This document shows positions 1-15,900 of a stretch of DNA of 64,000 nucleotides, piece by piece. Both the position numbers and the translations under genes were made by a program. Positions within the stretch are counted from its first letter, which is position 1. Each line of letters starts with the position of its first letter. Origin of the DNA: Burhinus oedicnemus. Taxonomy: Eukaryota; Chordata; Aves; Charadriiformes; Burhinidae. The notes below the pieces were generated by a model that worked only from the letters and a program-made list of their open reading frames with translations, was not told where the DNA came from and searched no databases. Where the stretch lies: contig VFFE01007622.1 of the NCBI GenBank assembly GCA_008921705.1, forward strand, positions 974,577 to 1,038,576, in the 5' to 3' direction.

Positions 1-2563
1 TTTGCTTCCATACTACTCTGGGCCTTTTTGAACATTTTATTTAAAACACTACATAAGGTCAAAACTACTCTGTATTCCCACTAGAGAGGTCACTGAGAAG
101 GCAGCCTTAGCATGTGGTAGTAAGTGCGGTATTAGAAGCAAGATATATATCAAGTTGCAATTACCAGGATCCATCTTGCATAGAAGCATTGCAAAAAGAC
201 AAAGCGATCACAGCACAAATATACTGCAATCATGTAACCTTTCTACCACAGCAAATACAATCCAGCCTCTACCTGTTAGTTTTAAACTTCACCATCTGCT
301 TCATCACATTCCCTTTTCTCTAATCTTTGCTCATTCTCTGAACTATTGTCTCAATTTTACTTCTTCACAACTCCACCACTGGCATCCAGCAGTTCACTGT
401 GTCTTCCTCTGAGCTATTAAATGGCTTCTCAAACTCTGTTACAGAGATGAAACTGTAGTCTCTTCTCATCCTAGCTAAAGCCTTATGTCCTCTCAACAGT
501 TTTTGCTATTTCATACCCATTTAGTCCCACTCAAACATGTTCCCAGATTTTTTACCTTTCCTTTTCTGGTAATACATCTTCTGTGACAATAGATAAGAAA
601 TCACTTTCTAAGTCTGATTCTGTGAAGTATCTACCATATTGCTTCACATTCATGGAAGAAAAAATATTTGAGAAGCAGCTTATGAGACAAGTTGGCACCC
701 AGGCTGCCATCATCAGAGAAAAGATGGCAACAACAAGGTATGAAGGTAAGAAGATTGACTGAGAAGAGTTCTAGACTGATGAAAAGAATGATGTGTACAA
801 AGAAATGCAGAGAAAATGAAAGCCATAAGCTTTGAGATGTGAGTTAGAGCATCAAGCCAAGAGGAGAAATGTGATGGCACTATATGTGATGTTGAGAGAA
901 CAAAGTGGTGCTGAATTCTGGAAGCCAACACAGGCAAGGTAAGCGACAGCCAGGTCCAGCTGAGATTTCTGGCACTGCCAAACAAAGCAGAAGGAAAAAT
1001 CTGACTCTTACTAGCACTATTTATGCAGAAGTCTCACTGCCGTTTCATCACCAAAATACAAGATAGACAGTAGAGCACACAAGGGATGCCAAAAACATGG
1101 ACCTGGATGATTCACAGCCTGAGGGGAAGGTGAGGAACTTGGCTTTGATTTTTCTGTGTGAAAATTTCCACACAGCTGGCACCATCCCACTAAAAGTAGG
1201 CCCCTACTAACTGGTGTAACAGGTTTTAAAGTTCTGCAGTGTTTTCCACCCACATTATGCTCAGTCCTACACAGCACAATCAGGTGCTCAGCCACAACGT
1301 ATGCCTTAGGAAAAACTAAAGTGATGCTCTAAGTGATGAAAGAACTAGCAGCAGGGATAGGCAACACCAGGAATACAAGTGATAGCAGCCGTTCTAGATA
1401 GGACCCCCTCATCTAGCCAAAGGCACAGATATTAGGGGGAGGAAAGGCACCTCCAAATTCAAACTTACAGTTAGTTAGATTTTAGACCTTAAATAATGTA
1501 TTAAAAACAACAACGTTCAAGTCCTTGCCACTTGGGCATCATAAATCTTAATCCCTAAGTCTTTTTCTGCTTTCATTTTGCACTGTTTTACCATCAGCAA
1601 GAACACAGAATGAAATGATTCTGTTGGGTTTTTTCTTTTCTTTTTTTTTTTTTTTAATTTAATAGGCAAATAGAGTCTATTACCATTTACAGGTATTAAA
1701 TAGGTTCCTCATTCAATTCTTTGAATCACTGAAGAGGAAGGAGTTTGTCAAGTCCAAGAACACGGGAGACAGAGGATCACTTCCAGCAAAACTCCAAGGG
1801 AACTTTCAGAATTGCCAAGTTTAGGAAAAGATATGTTACTGACATCCGAGTTAACAAACTCCAAGAAAGGAAGTAATTTAGTCTACTTTGAAAGTATATT
1901 GTGTCCTAAACAGATGAATTGCACATGTTCATGTGAATCTTCACAAAAAGGAAATATACACATAGCTTTACATTAGAGGATAAAGTCAGCCTAAATTTCA
2001 CAACAGGCTATTTCATTCCGTCTACTTGTATTTAAGAGCTTTCATATCTACTTTGAGCAAAGTCCCCCTGCTTCTCTTACATCATGTAAATTATTTAAGT
2101 ATATGTCTTAAGCATTTTCTATTTACTGCCTTCAGCTCCCACTTCACCATCCTTTCTGACTTCACAATTAGTAGATACTGAAATACGTAAGCACACAGAG
2201 AACTACAATTTCAAAGCATTTGAGATCACAAGCTGCTCACTAGAGTAAAAACACAGTTAAAAGGCATTTATAAAAGTAATAAAAAATTAATACCAAAAGC
2301 TATCAGTACCAATTAACAAATAATGTATAACATGCAGCCTAATTCAAAGATTAATACAGAACTTCAAAACAATGGTTCAGTTTTGTAGACGTGATCCCAG
2401 TTGTATAACCCCAGCTGCAAGAGCTGGATAGTCGCAAGTGTAGGCAGGCACTGCCACCAGCATGAATATTCTACAGCAGTTGTCTTCTAAATTGTATAGA
2501 AACTGGTATAAAATACTATGTCTGCATTTTACAGGAATTAAAACAAGAAAAAAAACCACGTAC

Positions 2564-4527
<1,964 letters not shown>

Positions 4528-6029
4528 TTAAGGAGAGGAATTACTGCCTTTCCTCTGTGTACAAGCACAGCTAGAAAACAAGGTGCAGGTGGGCCTCATG
4601 CAAAGATTAAAACATGGCGAGAAATTCAATAGCATTATGTCTTTTAGGACTTCACTTTTAGTATTTCCACAGAAGCAGTAACAGGATCTCAAAACAAACA
4701 GGGTTACCTAGGATATTATTGATACTGCACACCAAATAGTCCCGTATTTGTACTGTGCTGTATAATACAGCACCAGACTCCCTGTTAAACACACAAAAAT
4801 ATTATGGATAAATGCAAGTAGGTCATTTGGGGTTTAAGTGACTGAAGACTACCTGCTGGGTGAGTAACCTTGTGCTCTAAAAGAATGTACTAACATGAAC
4901 AAAACCAAAACCTTTTTAATATACTTATGTTGTAGAGATCATAATACCCAGAAAAACGCCTAAGCTCTTACACAACGCTCATTTTCACCTCCCTACAGAA
5001 AGTGGAAAAACCTCCCCCAAATACATATGCAAATAATTCTCCTGTTATACTACTACATAATTAAGGGGTTTAATTTAATTTATAATGGTAGGTCTCTAGA
5101 ATGGCTCTACAGGGCTTATACTATTTTAACAGAGACCAGAACCTACAATGAAATTGTAGGTCTTATTAACCCGAGCCCCTCTTCAAACAAGCCCGTGTTG
5201 TTTCATTGGGTTCTTTCTCTCCACAGGAAAATGAGCTATTTCCTACCTCAGCAATCTTCTCTATTTTTGGTGCTGGGTATTCCTCAACAACCTCGCTTTC
5301 TGGTCACACGCTAAACTGCTGTGGCTGCTGCAGCAATGAGCAAAGACTGCAGCCTATGTGCTGCAACATCAGTCAGCGGTACTGCATCTCCTTAGCAGCC
5401 ACTTCAGTCACCACTTCAGTCCTGCAAGGGATTCTCTTACCTATTCATCCCTTTATGTTCTTTTTTTTGTGTGTCTTTTTTTGCCTTTTTTTGCTGTGGG
5501 GAGAGATTATTTAAGCACCCCACCATCATGCAGGTATGCAGGTACCTCCCAGTCTTTGCTGTATTTGTCCTAGCTGTATCCTGGCAAAGTAAACCAGCAA
5601 TATTTTCTTCACATATGGGGACACAAACCTTCCACATCATAAGGCAACTTGCTTTTACATCCCCTTGGTTAATAATTCCCATTCAATTTTCATTGTAAAT
5701 AAGCTGTGATACAGGGGGGAAAAGAAAAAAGCCAATCAAGAAAAGCATACTTTGCACCTGAAAATAACTAGACTTGCATTAAACAACAAAGATGGATATT
5801 TTCTTGATGCTATTCCACATAGACTTGAGATCTGGAGGGCACGGTACGGAGTAAAGAAAAGGGGACAGCATTCGATTCACTTTCTCCTGAGCAGCATGGA
5901 AGAACATGGTAAGAATACAGATTTGGGAACACAGGCAACTAGAAATCGCCGATTTTCACATCTACAGTACGGACCCAAGAGACTGATCCCACCTAGGGCT
6001 GGGATCAGGTACTACCCAGCGCCTCCTCA

Positions 6030-7070
6030 GGGACAACATGGCAGGTTCTCCTCAGGCCGCCGCCCGGATCTGAGGCACTGACGGTCAGCATGTCTTGTGA
6101 GGAGGAACACCCCTCCCCCGCCCCCGGGCCTTCCCGGCTCCTGTCCGCCGAGCGGCAGCACCAGGGCCCGCGGCGGAGCGCCGCCCGGCCCAGCACATCT
6201 CCCCCCGAGACCGGTCGCCCTCCCCCCAGCGCTCACACCGCCCCGTCCCGCCCGAAAGGCACCATTAACGGCCCTCAGCCTTACTACAGACTCCCCCGCC
6301 GACACTTCCGGGTCTCTGTCCTCGCCCCGCCTCACACAGTCCCACCAATCACGTCCTTTCGGTGCCACCCACCGCGCCGAGGGATTGGCTGCGAGGCGTC
6401 CTGTCCCCGCCCTCCGAAGCCCTCCCGGTGGGCAATGTCCAGGCTCACCCCTCATGCTAGCGGGCGTCGCGCCACCACCCTCCGAAGCCCGCCCATCCCG
6501 CGCCGCCCTCGCATTGGCCCATTGCCTAGCTTCTCCCCGCCTCCGGCAAGCGCCGATTGGCGCCGTGTCGCCCGTGGCGCTGGGATTGGCTAGCGAGCGC
6601 TCTGGCGAGGGGTGAAGCGGCCGAGCGGCGGGGGTGGCGCGGCAGACGCCGGGGGGGTCGGGATCGCTTCGGGCTCGTCACCATGTCTGAGGTATGGGCT
6701 GCGCCGGGGGGCGGCTGTAGGGAACTGGAGGGCGGTGGGGGGCGGGTACGTCCCTTTTCCGCCCCCCGTTTGGCGGCGGCAGCCGCAGCAGCCGCCTGCG
6801 GGTGCTCACCCCGCCCCGCCGTGGGGCCTTCCCCCCTTCTAGGCCGCGTTCCAGAAGGCCGCCGAGGAGGTGAAGCAGCTCAAGTCCCAACCCACGGACC
6901 AGGAGATGCTGGACGTCTACAGCCACTACAAACAGGCCACGGTGGGCGACGTGAACACGGGTAGGTACCGCCTCGGGCTTTGCCCAGTCTTGCCCTCTGT
7001 GCCGGGGCCCCCGGCGGGCGGGGGCCGTGCAGTTGCGGCCTGAGGCTGAGCTGGAGACGCTTTGGGAGGC
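6030..7070. promoter_or_regulatory. CpG island, head-to-head promoter of C2orf76 and DBI
   Basis: A sharp rise in GC and CpG content covers the interval between the C2orf76 5' end (minus) and DBI exon 1 (plus), and continues through DBI exon 2. No TATA box is evident. CCAAT or its complement ATTGG occurs at 6345-6349 (CCAAT), 6384-6388, 6513-6517, 6556-6560 and 6585-6589 (ATTGG), the typical NF-Y arrangement in divergent promoters. An ETS/GABP-like ACTTCCGG lies at 6304-6311. A CCTCCGAAGCC segment occurs twice (near 6411 and 6479). Divergent transcription from one island is inferred from gene orientation. Transcription starts cannot be read from the sequence. Confidence 0.8.
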
Positions 7071-9685
7071 AAAAACCTCCCCCCCTATTGCGTGTCTTGC
7101 TTCGTGCAATCCCGCGGTTTAGCAAAAATGACTCAGTACCGACTTGGCATGGATTTGTATGCAGGAAGGCATAAGCTGACCCGATAAGGGTTTGTGCAAC
7201 TTGTGGTTTTTAGATTAACCTAGCTGCAGTCGTCTAAATCGTATAGCAACGGTCTGAGAATCCTTTGTGTTAGCTTTGTGCAAATATTGGGTTTGGGATT
7301 TTTGGAGACCTCTATCAGTAAGTAGCTGCCTAGGTCAAGGGATGCTGCTTTAATGCAAACATTTCTCGGTTAAACAGGCTTTAACAGCAAGACAAACTAT
7401 ACAAGTGTGGAATTGCAATACTCGGGGCGGGAAGGGCAGTTTGTTTAAACTGGATTGGTTACTAAAAATAGTATTGGAAAGCCAAAACAGAAAAACAGGA
7501 GAAAACTTATAGGAGCTGCAATTAAATATCAGTTCTTGAAAGGACTGTAGCAGAAATATCTCTGCAGGTACACTATGCAAAATCTCTCTTGTTACTTCTT
7601 TTGCTACACTTCTGTCACTGCCAGCTCAGCCTAGGAATAAGAATGAAGCCAGTCTCTGCTGACCTTGTGTAACAGTTGAGTAACTAGAATTAGAAAGGAA
7701 AAAGGTCATTTGTTTGGAGCACTGGCCTCCTGACCTAGTTGCTGGTGAAGTTTATTGGGTGTTGACTGAATTCAAAGCTGGCAGTGAAGTGTACAGGAAA
7801 TGGAAGTATGGGCACTTGCGGTCTCTTTCTCCTGAGATAGGCAGCACTGAGGGAGAAAAGAACTGACTTTTGTTTGAAGATACAGTCCTTTTGGTGTGGC
7901 TGGACCTTAGCATTATTGTTTGTCAGGGTGAAATGGTGCTATAGAGCTGCTAATGCACCAACATTTCTGTAAATTGCTGCATTCTTGTGAAGCAGTAGCT
8001 GACAGTGTTGGCTAGAAAAGCAGTTTGTGTAAGAGTGAGCTAGTAGGGTTTTTTATTGGAGAGAAGTGGAGCTGCCAACTAGCTCTGCAGGTCACGTTGC
8101 TGTGTAAGCAGTGCAAGGGTATTTTTGTGGCTAATGTACAGGCTACTGTCCAATTCCATTTGTTAATCCTAGGATTTGTCTTTAAGGAGACGGAGAAGAA
8201 GTAAAAAAGACAGGCTTTCGTGTGAAGAATAACCATATACACATCCATATCTCATTATTTTCTTCTCTATTTAGCTACAGTGTGGCCTGTAATGAAGTGA
8301 GTTAGAATTCAGTGCTTATACCCCTAGATGACAGAACAAATGAGGAGCTATATATTAGAAACATACCATTAACTTGATGATAATGAGTTCTAAGCTGTAT
8401 GCTACTAGCTTTTGGTTTCGTGTCTCTGTGTGTAATGGACCTTAGGGCCTTTCTGCTTTACTCTAGAGCTGATGATGTTCTTTAATCAGATAGCTGTCAT
8501 GCAACAGCAGTCTCTTCAGAAAGTACAAATTGCACTGTTTGGTGCTCTTCCACTCAAATGTTGTGGTCTTAAGGGAACTTGACAGAGACTATCTCTGTGG
8601 CCATTGATAGCATTCCAACATGCTCCCTTCAGCATCGATGGTGATCTCCTGACTGCAGGTTAGTAATAGCTGCAGAGATGAGCCACTGTGTTTTGTCATA
8701 GTTCAGAGGTAAATAGCCTTCAGGAAAGGAGTAGTTGTTACCTACGTGCAGACCACGCAAACTAATTCTGCTGCTTATCCTGTCTCTCTCAGACCGCCCT
8801 GGTATGCTGGACTTCAAAGGCAAAGCAAAGTGGGATGCCTGGTGTGCATTGAAAGGTAAGTGTCTGCTTAAAAATTAAATATGAATAAATAAAACCATAG
8901 ACAAACTAGTCAGAAAAGTGTGGTTCAGCAAGAAATAAAATAGTGTTGCCTTACCAGAAGTTCAAAATGCCGTGATAATAAAATCTTACTTTTGATTACC
9001 TCTGCAAGGCAGGAGTAATCCTGAAAAATGTAGCCTGTGTGAAAGGAAATCAGGGTGCAAAATTCCCAACTGGCCCAAGATGTTACACAAAGGAGAACTG
9101 TAGCAGCAGCAGCAACCTAAATCTGTTTTCCAGGTCCCAGCCTTGTACCCCAGAGGCTGCGCTCTCCCTCCAGCTGTTGTGTTTCTTCTAAAGCTTTCCT
9201 AACTGGAAGATGCAGCTGGCTCTCTGCTCTAAATGAGGAGTTAACCAAGTGGTCTAATCTATAAAATGGAATTTTTCAGGTGTTTTAAGGAGCCAGCACT
9301 ACATCTAAATGCAGTCTAAGTTGATTAAATAGCTTTCCTGTAATAATTGTGAATGGTGTTAATAGAACTAATACACTGTTTAGTTGCTGTCTATACAAAT
9401 GTAACTTTGCATCGAAACACTGTTTTCTCATGACTGCTGAATGCATTTATTTAAAACGTTAATACTAGATTCACAGCCAAGTGACCCTCATAGCTTCTTT
9501 GCTCTCTGGTAGTGTGCAGCTACATGCTATAGCAAGGAATTGTGACTTGCATGCAAAAGGTATCTTAATGTGCAAAACCTATCTGATTGCTTCCTGTGTT
9601 CTGTCCTTCAGGAATGTCCAAAGAAGATGCAATGAAAGCTTACGTAGCGAAAGTGGAAGAACTAAAGGGCAAATACGGCATCTGA
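6683..9685 (+). CDS. DBI: Diazepam-binding inhibitor / acyl-CoA-binding protein (complete)
   Basis: Coding exons: 6683-6691 (MSE), 6843-6960, 8793-8855 and 9612-9685, with GT/AG at every junction and consistent phases. The product is 87 codons including Met, giving the 86-residue mature ACBP of the usual length. ACBP binds medium- and long-chain acyl-CoA esters in the cytosol as a four-helix bundle, and supplies them to lipid synthesis and oxidation. Fragments of it modulate GABA-A receptors and mitochondrial TSPO. The known ligand contacts are all present in mature numbering: Tyr28, Tyr31, Lys32, Lys54 and Tyr73, in [18 protein letters not shown] and DAMKAY. The start has a good context (GTCACCATGT). 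Cys59 stands where human has Asn. Introns hold 151 bp, 1.8 kb and 0.76 kb; no other gene is seen in them. Confidence 0.98.
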
Positions 9686-9884
9686 GGACTGGACATAGCA
9701 GCCACTTGCACACCTGAAACATGCCTTATTTCTAATACTGTGGAAAACTGGTTTCTGAGAATAATTTTAAATACCTAGTATATTATAGTTTGTTCTTCTC
9801 ATGCCTGTAGTTCAGGGGAAGTTGTGTACCCGTCTAATGTACTGACACGTTATAAATTCCTTCTGGGAACAAAATCTGGAACTC

Positions 9885-9890
9885 ATTAAA
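9885..9890 (+). terminator. DBI: DBI polyadenylation signal (ATTAAA)
   Basis: ATTAAA lies 200 bases after the DBI stop and is followed by a TG/GT-rich stretch near 9910-9925 (TGTTGTGGTGG), the expected arrangement of signal and downstream element. The 3' UTR would be about 220 bases. Confidence 0.75.
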
Positions 9891-9910
9891 GTGCATTTGG
9901 TACTTAGCTG

Positions 9911-12900
9911 TTGTGGTGGTCATCTCTTAGAGATTATTCTGAGCTCATGCCTTAATTGCCGTGTTGCAGCTGGCAAACCCTTCTGTGTAAGGCGCAGACC
10001 AACCTCTGCAGCCCTTCTGCCACTAGAGGGGGCTCAGTAATCTGTTTCGTGCAGTGCGGACTTGTGTCCAAACCACACCAGTGATGTCTGAGACTGCTGT
10101 ACCTCCTTTCTCCTGTAGATAAATGGCAACCCACAAAAGCAGGAGCACCACAAAGATTATCGTGAAAAAGCTAGGTCTAATGCTGCGTATATGGAGAACA
10201 AGGTGCTTCATATTTGTTGCCTCGGGCTTTCTGAGGTTTACTCAACAACTGTCAAATCATCTTTCATAAAACACTTCTTGGAGATGTTATTCCCCAATAA
10301 CAATGTTAGGGTTCTGGAGAGAAGGCAAATACTCAGCAGGTGAACACAAAACCTTCCCTGTGAAAGAAAAGGTTCTGCGGACAGTGGTGGTGGTCATGCC
10401 CTTGATACTGTACTGCTGTAAATACAGAGTGCTGGTGTTGCCATGTACTGAGGGGTGAATCAAGTATAAATTGGCTTAACATTTACAAGGCTGTTCAAAC
10501 AGGAAGACTTAGAATTATACAAAACCCACAGTTGTGACCATCTTTAGTAGGCTTTTACTTGTTTCAGTCTGCCTAGCATAGTCTGATAAGAGTTGCTGAG
10601 GCCAGAAAGGGAGACTGATTTTAAAATGCGGCACTGAACTATTCCAGCATAGAGCATGTGAGAATAATATACAGGAAGAAAGCATTCTAATTCCTGCATT
10701 ACCTGTTAGCATCTGAACAGGTGAGTACTTCAAATCAAACTGTCTTCAGATAAGTAATTGGTTTATAGAAATACATAGGGATGAAACCTGTTGTCACTTG
10801 TTTGTCTGGGTAAGTACATACTTCTGTATTAAGTTACACAGGATTTCCTGTATGTCTCATCTAATGTGTATTCTCTTATGCCACTTGTAAAAGATGGAGA
10901 CGACTTTACCTTGCATGCTTGCAAAAATTATAACTTCCCCCTTTGTTGCTTTTAATGGGAAATGCTCTGAGCTACTTGTTCACCATTTAAAATGTGTTAG
11001 GATAAAGAAGGCTTTGGGCCCTGTTCTCATAAGGAAAAAGGTTGCTTATTCTTGTTCTTCCCTGTTGTTCTGGGTAACTAATATAAGCATTTGGGGTTTT
11101 TTACCTCCTCTTGTATCCTGTTAGTTATTTGAGATTGTGTTAATTACATTCACCTTGCAAAAGAGATGTAAGAGCAGATGCTCAGCATAAGAGATGATTT
11201 GAGCTTTTTGTCAGCCCTAAATTCCCCAGCTAGCTCCATCTTCACAGCTGTACTTTGTGAAGCTGGTTATCCTTGGAGGATTCTGCCACCCTGTAGCAGA
11301 ATGTAACTCATACTGGCAAATGCTTCCACTTCTGCTGTTGTTTGCTGGAGGCTGATGTGCTGTGAGCATGCCATGCTTTTCTAACATGCTTTCTGTCAAA
11401 ACGCATGTTCAGAATTTTTGCCTGCTAAAACAGTGGAATTGGATTCCATCTAAAGGGTGGGCTGGGAGTAGCAAGTTCTATATTCTAGACCTCATTCGGG
11501 TTTATTTCCCCTGTGAGACTTAACTAGTTGTCACAGTGCTGCTCTCCTTTCTCATACCTCTCTGGCATTAGGAAAACATTGCTATGTACACAGTGCTTAT
11601 CCCAGAGAGGGACCGGTCTTGGCCAGACTTCTATACGTTGCCTTGTCCTTAAAATTAATGCAGTTTGCCACTCTGTAAGAGTGATGGAGAACTCTGCCTT
11701 CAATGGCTTTATTTGGATACTTCATTTTTACTGTAGTAACACTTTCTTCCTGCTTGGGGCTTCACCTTCCTTAGGAAAGTAATGTAAGTGGTCTTACTAC
11801 TTGGAGTAAGCAGAAAAATTCAAGTTGTGGCAGCAAGAGCTGTGCAGTAAGAGACTGTACAAAAGGCACTAAGGCAGGAACAAAGGTACTGGTGTCTGTG
11901 CACCGTGTTCGTCACAACGCAGCAACACAAAAGTTGGCTGCAGAGCCATTAACTGTGGCTACTGCCACTGCAGGGAGGGCGTTGAAAAAGACCAAACTGA
12001 GTTGGGGGGCTGGTTGTTTAGCAGCAGGATGAATGTCTGTAAATGGGTGGGATGCTGGGCTGTCTGAAAACATCGCTGACGGCATAGTGCTTGCAGGTAC
12101 GGAGTAAGAGACTCCTGGGCTGCATATATAACACTTTGGCAGCAATGATGCTAGGGCAATGGTGGTTTAAGGGCATCTACAAACAGATTTGTAGGTAGAG
12201 GTAATTGCTTTTATTAAACTAATAATGTGGTAAAAATAGACAACCATTAAGGTATATGGCCTTGAGATTTGAAACAGAAGCAGCAAGCCTCAAACCAAAA
12301 TATAACTTCAGAACAGTTGCTCTGTCTGCAATGAGGTACTTGAAGGGCCACGAAGATGATCAGAGGGTTAGAGCACCTCTCCTATGATGACAGGCTGAGA
12401 GAGTTGGGGTTGTTCAACCTGGAGAAGAGAAGGCTCTGGGGAAACCTTATAGCAGCCTGCCAGTACTTAAAGGGGCCTACAAAAAAGCTGGAGAGGGACT
12501 TTTTACAAGATCATGTAGTGATAGGATGAGGGGTAATGGCTTCAAACTGGAAGAGGTCAGATTTAGATTAGATCTCAGGAAGAAATTTTTCACTCTGAGG
12601 GTGGTGAGGCACTGGAACAGGTTGCCCAGGGAAGCTGTGGAGGCCCCATCCCTGGAAGTGTTCAAGGCCGGGCTGGATGGGGCTTTGAGCAACCTGGTCT
12701 AGTGGAAGGTGTTCGCAGGGGGGTTGGAACTACATGATGTTTAAGGTCCGTTCCAACCTAAACCATTCTGTGATTCTACTCTTGATGCAGGAACAGATGC
12801 TTTTGGTGGCTGTGCAGTGCTGCAAAGCAGGATTGTTCTGACACCCGTTCAGGGAGTTGCTGCTATTTCCTCTGTATTAGATCAAAGAAAGGCCAGCAAC

Positions 12901-15900
12901 ATCCTGATCCCTGCAGTGCTCGCGAAGGGGAAAAGACGTGGGCTGAAACAAGCCCGACACGCAGGAGGTCAGAGGCCAGCTGGCACGCACGCACTCGGGT
13001 CTGGTTTGCTGAGTTTGCAGAGCGTGCAGGACGGAATCTGGACTTTGGATATGGCAATAATAAATGTTAACTTGCGTCTGCGATAAGACAGTGTTCCTTC
13101 TATCATGCTTCTACTATTAGTTCTTGCACAGAGAAACTAGTTGATTGGTACCCAGTGCAATTAGAGATAAGCTGTAAGGGGATGTTGTTTTCCTTGGGGG
13201 TTTTTCTTGTGGCTTTTGCTTGCTCTTAACAAATGTATGTGAAGGTGCAACACCCCTAGCACAGATTTAACAAATCAGTATTGGTGTGCTCCTTAAGGCC
13301 TGTAACAGAGTTTTCAACCCTGCAAAGTTAAGGTTTCTGTTTGACTAAAAAGCACTCTGAGGCTGACTGCTGTGTGCCGTGTCTTTCTCAAAATTATTCC
13401 ATCCTCATCTGGAGTGATCGTGTTTCACAATGCAAGTAGTTTAACCTTTGAACTTATTTGACCCTGATGAGACTGCTAAAATAATTGACAATTGTATTTA
13501 CTGTTGTTTAAAATATTTGCTCTGACCCCTGAGTGCTCAGAGCAAACAACATTGGGCAATACCACTTTGGGGTGATTGGGCCTCTGAGCCCGCTGGTGGG
13601 ATTGATTATAAATCGGGGGAGACAAAAAAAAGAAAATGCATTTTTGGTTTGGATAGGTTTCCAAATACCACAGCTGTCACCCAAAAAGGGCTATGCAGTC
13701 TTCCAAGTTGTCAAAGCTGCTTAGAGGTAAGACAAGCTGGTACTACATAGACATAACACACTTGAGTGAGAGTCACAGCAATAAACTTCAAAATGCAAAA
13801 GTTGAAAGAATAGAACAAAAGATAGAATCTGGTTTTTTTTTTATTACTTTTTTTTCCCCGTGCCCACAAGTATATGCAGTATCTTCCAACTCAGATAACT
13901 GGTCTATAAATTACCCAATCTTCAGCTGCTCATTTAAAGTGCAAATAACATCGATCCATTCTAGGCATGAGTCTGTCTTCATCGTTTATAAGATGAGCTT
14001 GTATTTCCTCTAGAACCAGCAAATCTGTGAAGGTTAAACACAGTTTGGTTGAGTTATTCAGGAACAGAGAATTCACGTGGTGCTTGGCTGCAGTAGTCTT
14101 TTAACTTTCTTTCCCATTTCCACCTGCAGCTACTGGATTTTTTGGTTAGTCCCAGTACACATACATTTATTTTACAAGGTCTGACACTCTTAATGCTTGT
14201 TAGAGCTGATTCATCTCTTACAAGCATCCCGCCATCCAGTGTAGTTTTAGAGCAATCCTTTGCTATCTCAAGAATACCTGAAGACGTACAGAGCTGTTCT
14301 CAAAATCATTCAATACGTCTTGCCTCTAATGTTTGAAAGCCTTCCAATACTTTAGATTGTCCAGAGCAATGGAGAAGCCATGCAAAAATACTGTGTCATT
14401 AATGAGCGTGGGCCTGGGGAGGAACAGCTGGTCAAAATTCCTGGAGCTTGGTAAGCTTTTATGAAAGGGGATGTGAAAAACTGCCTGAAAGTGGCATCAG
14501 TGGCTCAACAAATCCCTTCCAATCCTTATGTCAGCAAGGATTACTTTAGCTCTAGGTATTGCCACTGCAATGAGAAGTTCTTTATTGTTAAGTAAAAGAG
14601 ACCAAAGCCCTGGGGCACTGGGATATTGTATGTTCTCTCTGCCCAGTTGGTTCTACGCTGGCAGTTTGTTCTGTTTGGAAGCCCAGATTGCCTCGGACAG
14701 GTGATTCTGTACCCTGGAAAGAAAGGAAGAAAAGTACATTACATGTCTAACACAGCCAGGGAGACACCTTGTTTGTCTCCACCAAAGTGTGCAAGACACT
14801 GATTTGTACCGTGTTCCCCAACAGACTGAGGTAGTGGTATGCCATCTCCTCCTAACGAACACTGCTCATTTGAGTAAGTTCTGAATCTGAAGGGTGAGCT
14901 CACCAGTTTAAGGTACTCGGTATTTTTAAATCTGGGTATTTAGCTGCATTGATCTGAGTTTGTACTGAGAGAAGAAACATGACAGCTGAGGAACTAAATA
15001 ATATGATTTCCCCAGCTTATGTAGTATTGAAATATGGGCCAATTTTTTTTCTGCTTAGTGCTAAAAGGGATAAAGTTTTAATTTTTATATCAAATGTATA
15101 TTTCAAAGCATCAGTTTGTCGCAATGGACAGATGCAAATAGTTTGAGGTATGTCCTAAGCCAGCGTAACTATTGCCAGAGGTCCCAGAAAAGGGCTGAAT
15201 CCAAAGCAGAAGGAGTGAGCACCCAGTGCAGGGTCTCTGCAGTGTGATGCTGAGGTAGGTCCAGGAACTGATCAGTTCTTTCCAGGATACAAAATGTGTT
15301 TCTTTAAGCTTGTCCTTCTGCTTAAAATCTCCCATCTTAGAGTTAGTTGGGTGGGGGGGGTGAAGTCACTGTAATGAACTAGCATATTATCACCGTCTTT
15401 CTAACCCAGCTATGAGTGCCTTAACAGGTACCGTTTGGTTCAGATGAACGATAGGATCCCAGGTGTTATTGCCACGTCCAGCAGCCCAGGTCTCTCGCGC
15501 ACGTCCAGCAGTGAGTGGGAGAGCCTGGGGCTGCAGGGGCAGGTAGCCCCTGGCTGGGTGAGCCGTCTGCCTTCCAATGGCACCGGAGAGATGTCCAGGC
15601 AGGAGGTAAAGTGCGACCATCTGGCCCAGCAGCTGATTCCTCTTTACATGCTTAACTGCATCTCCTTTACGTGCTAGGATGAGTCTGTCCGCTTGGCTGC
15701 AGTAACCTGCAGTGATGGGAGGAAAATCATGAGCTAAAGTAGTCGTGACAAGGGGTTGGTCTCAGCTGCGTGGGCCTTGGTACAACCCAAAACCCCCTTA
15801 CGTTACATATGCTGCCCAGGGCACGTGTCACTGAGGATGACTCTGTGCCTGTGTTCCCAGAAGCTGCTGGTCTTGAGCAGCTTGCCAGCAACTTGCTGAC

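Noticed and set aside
2221..2260. Candidate C2orf76 exon 4 on the minus strand
   Set aside because: An AG followed by EQLVIS-like codons, but it hits a stop quickly and does not align with the expected acidic segment.
6090..6964. Several 130-170 codon frames on both strands
   Set aside because: CpG-island composition of the DBI promoter; only the short DBI exons there are real.
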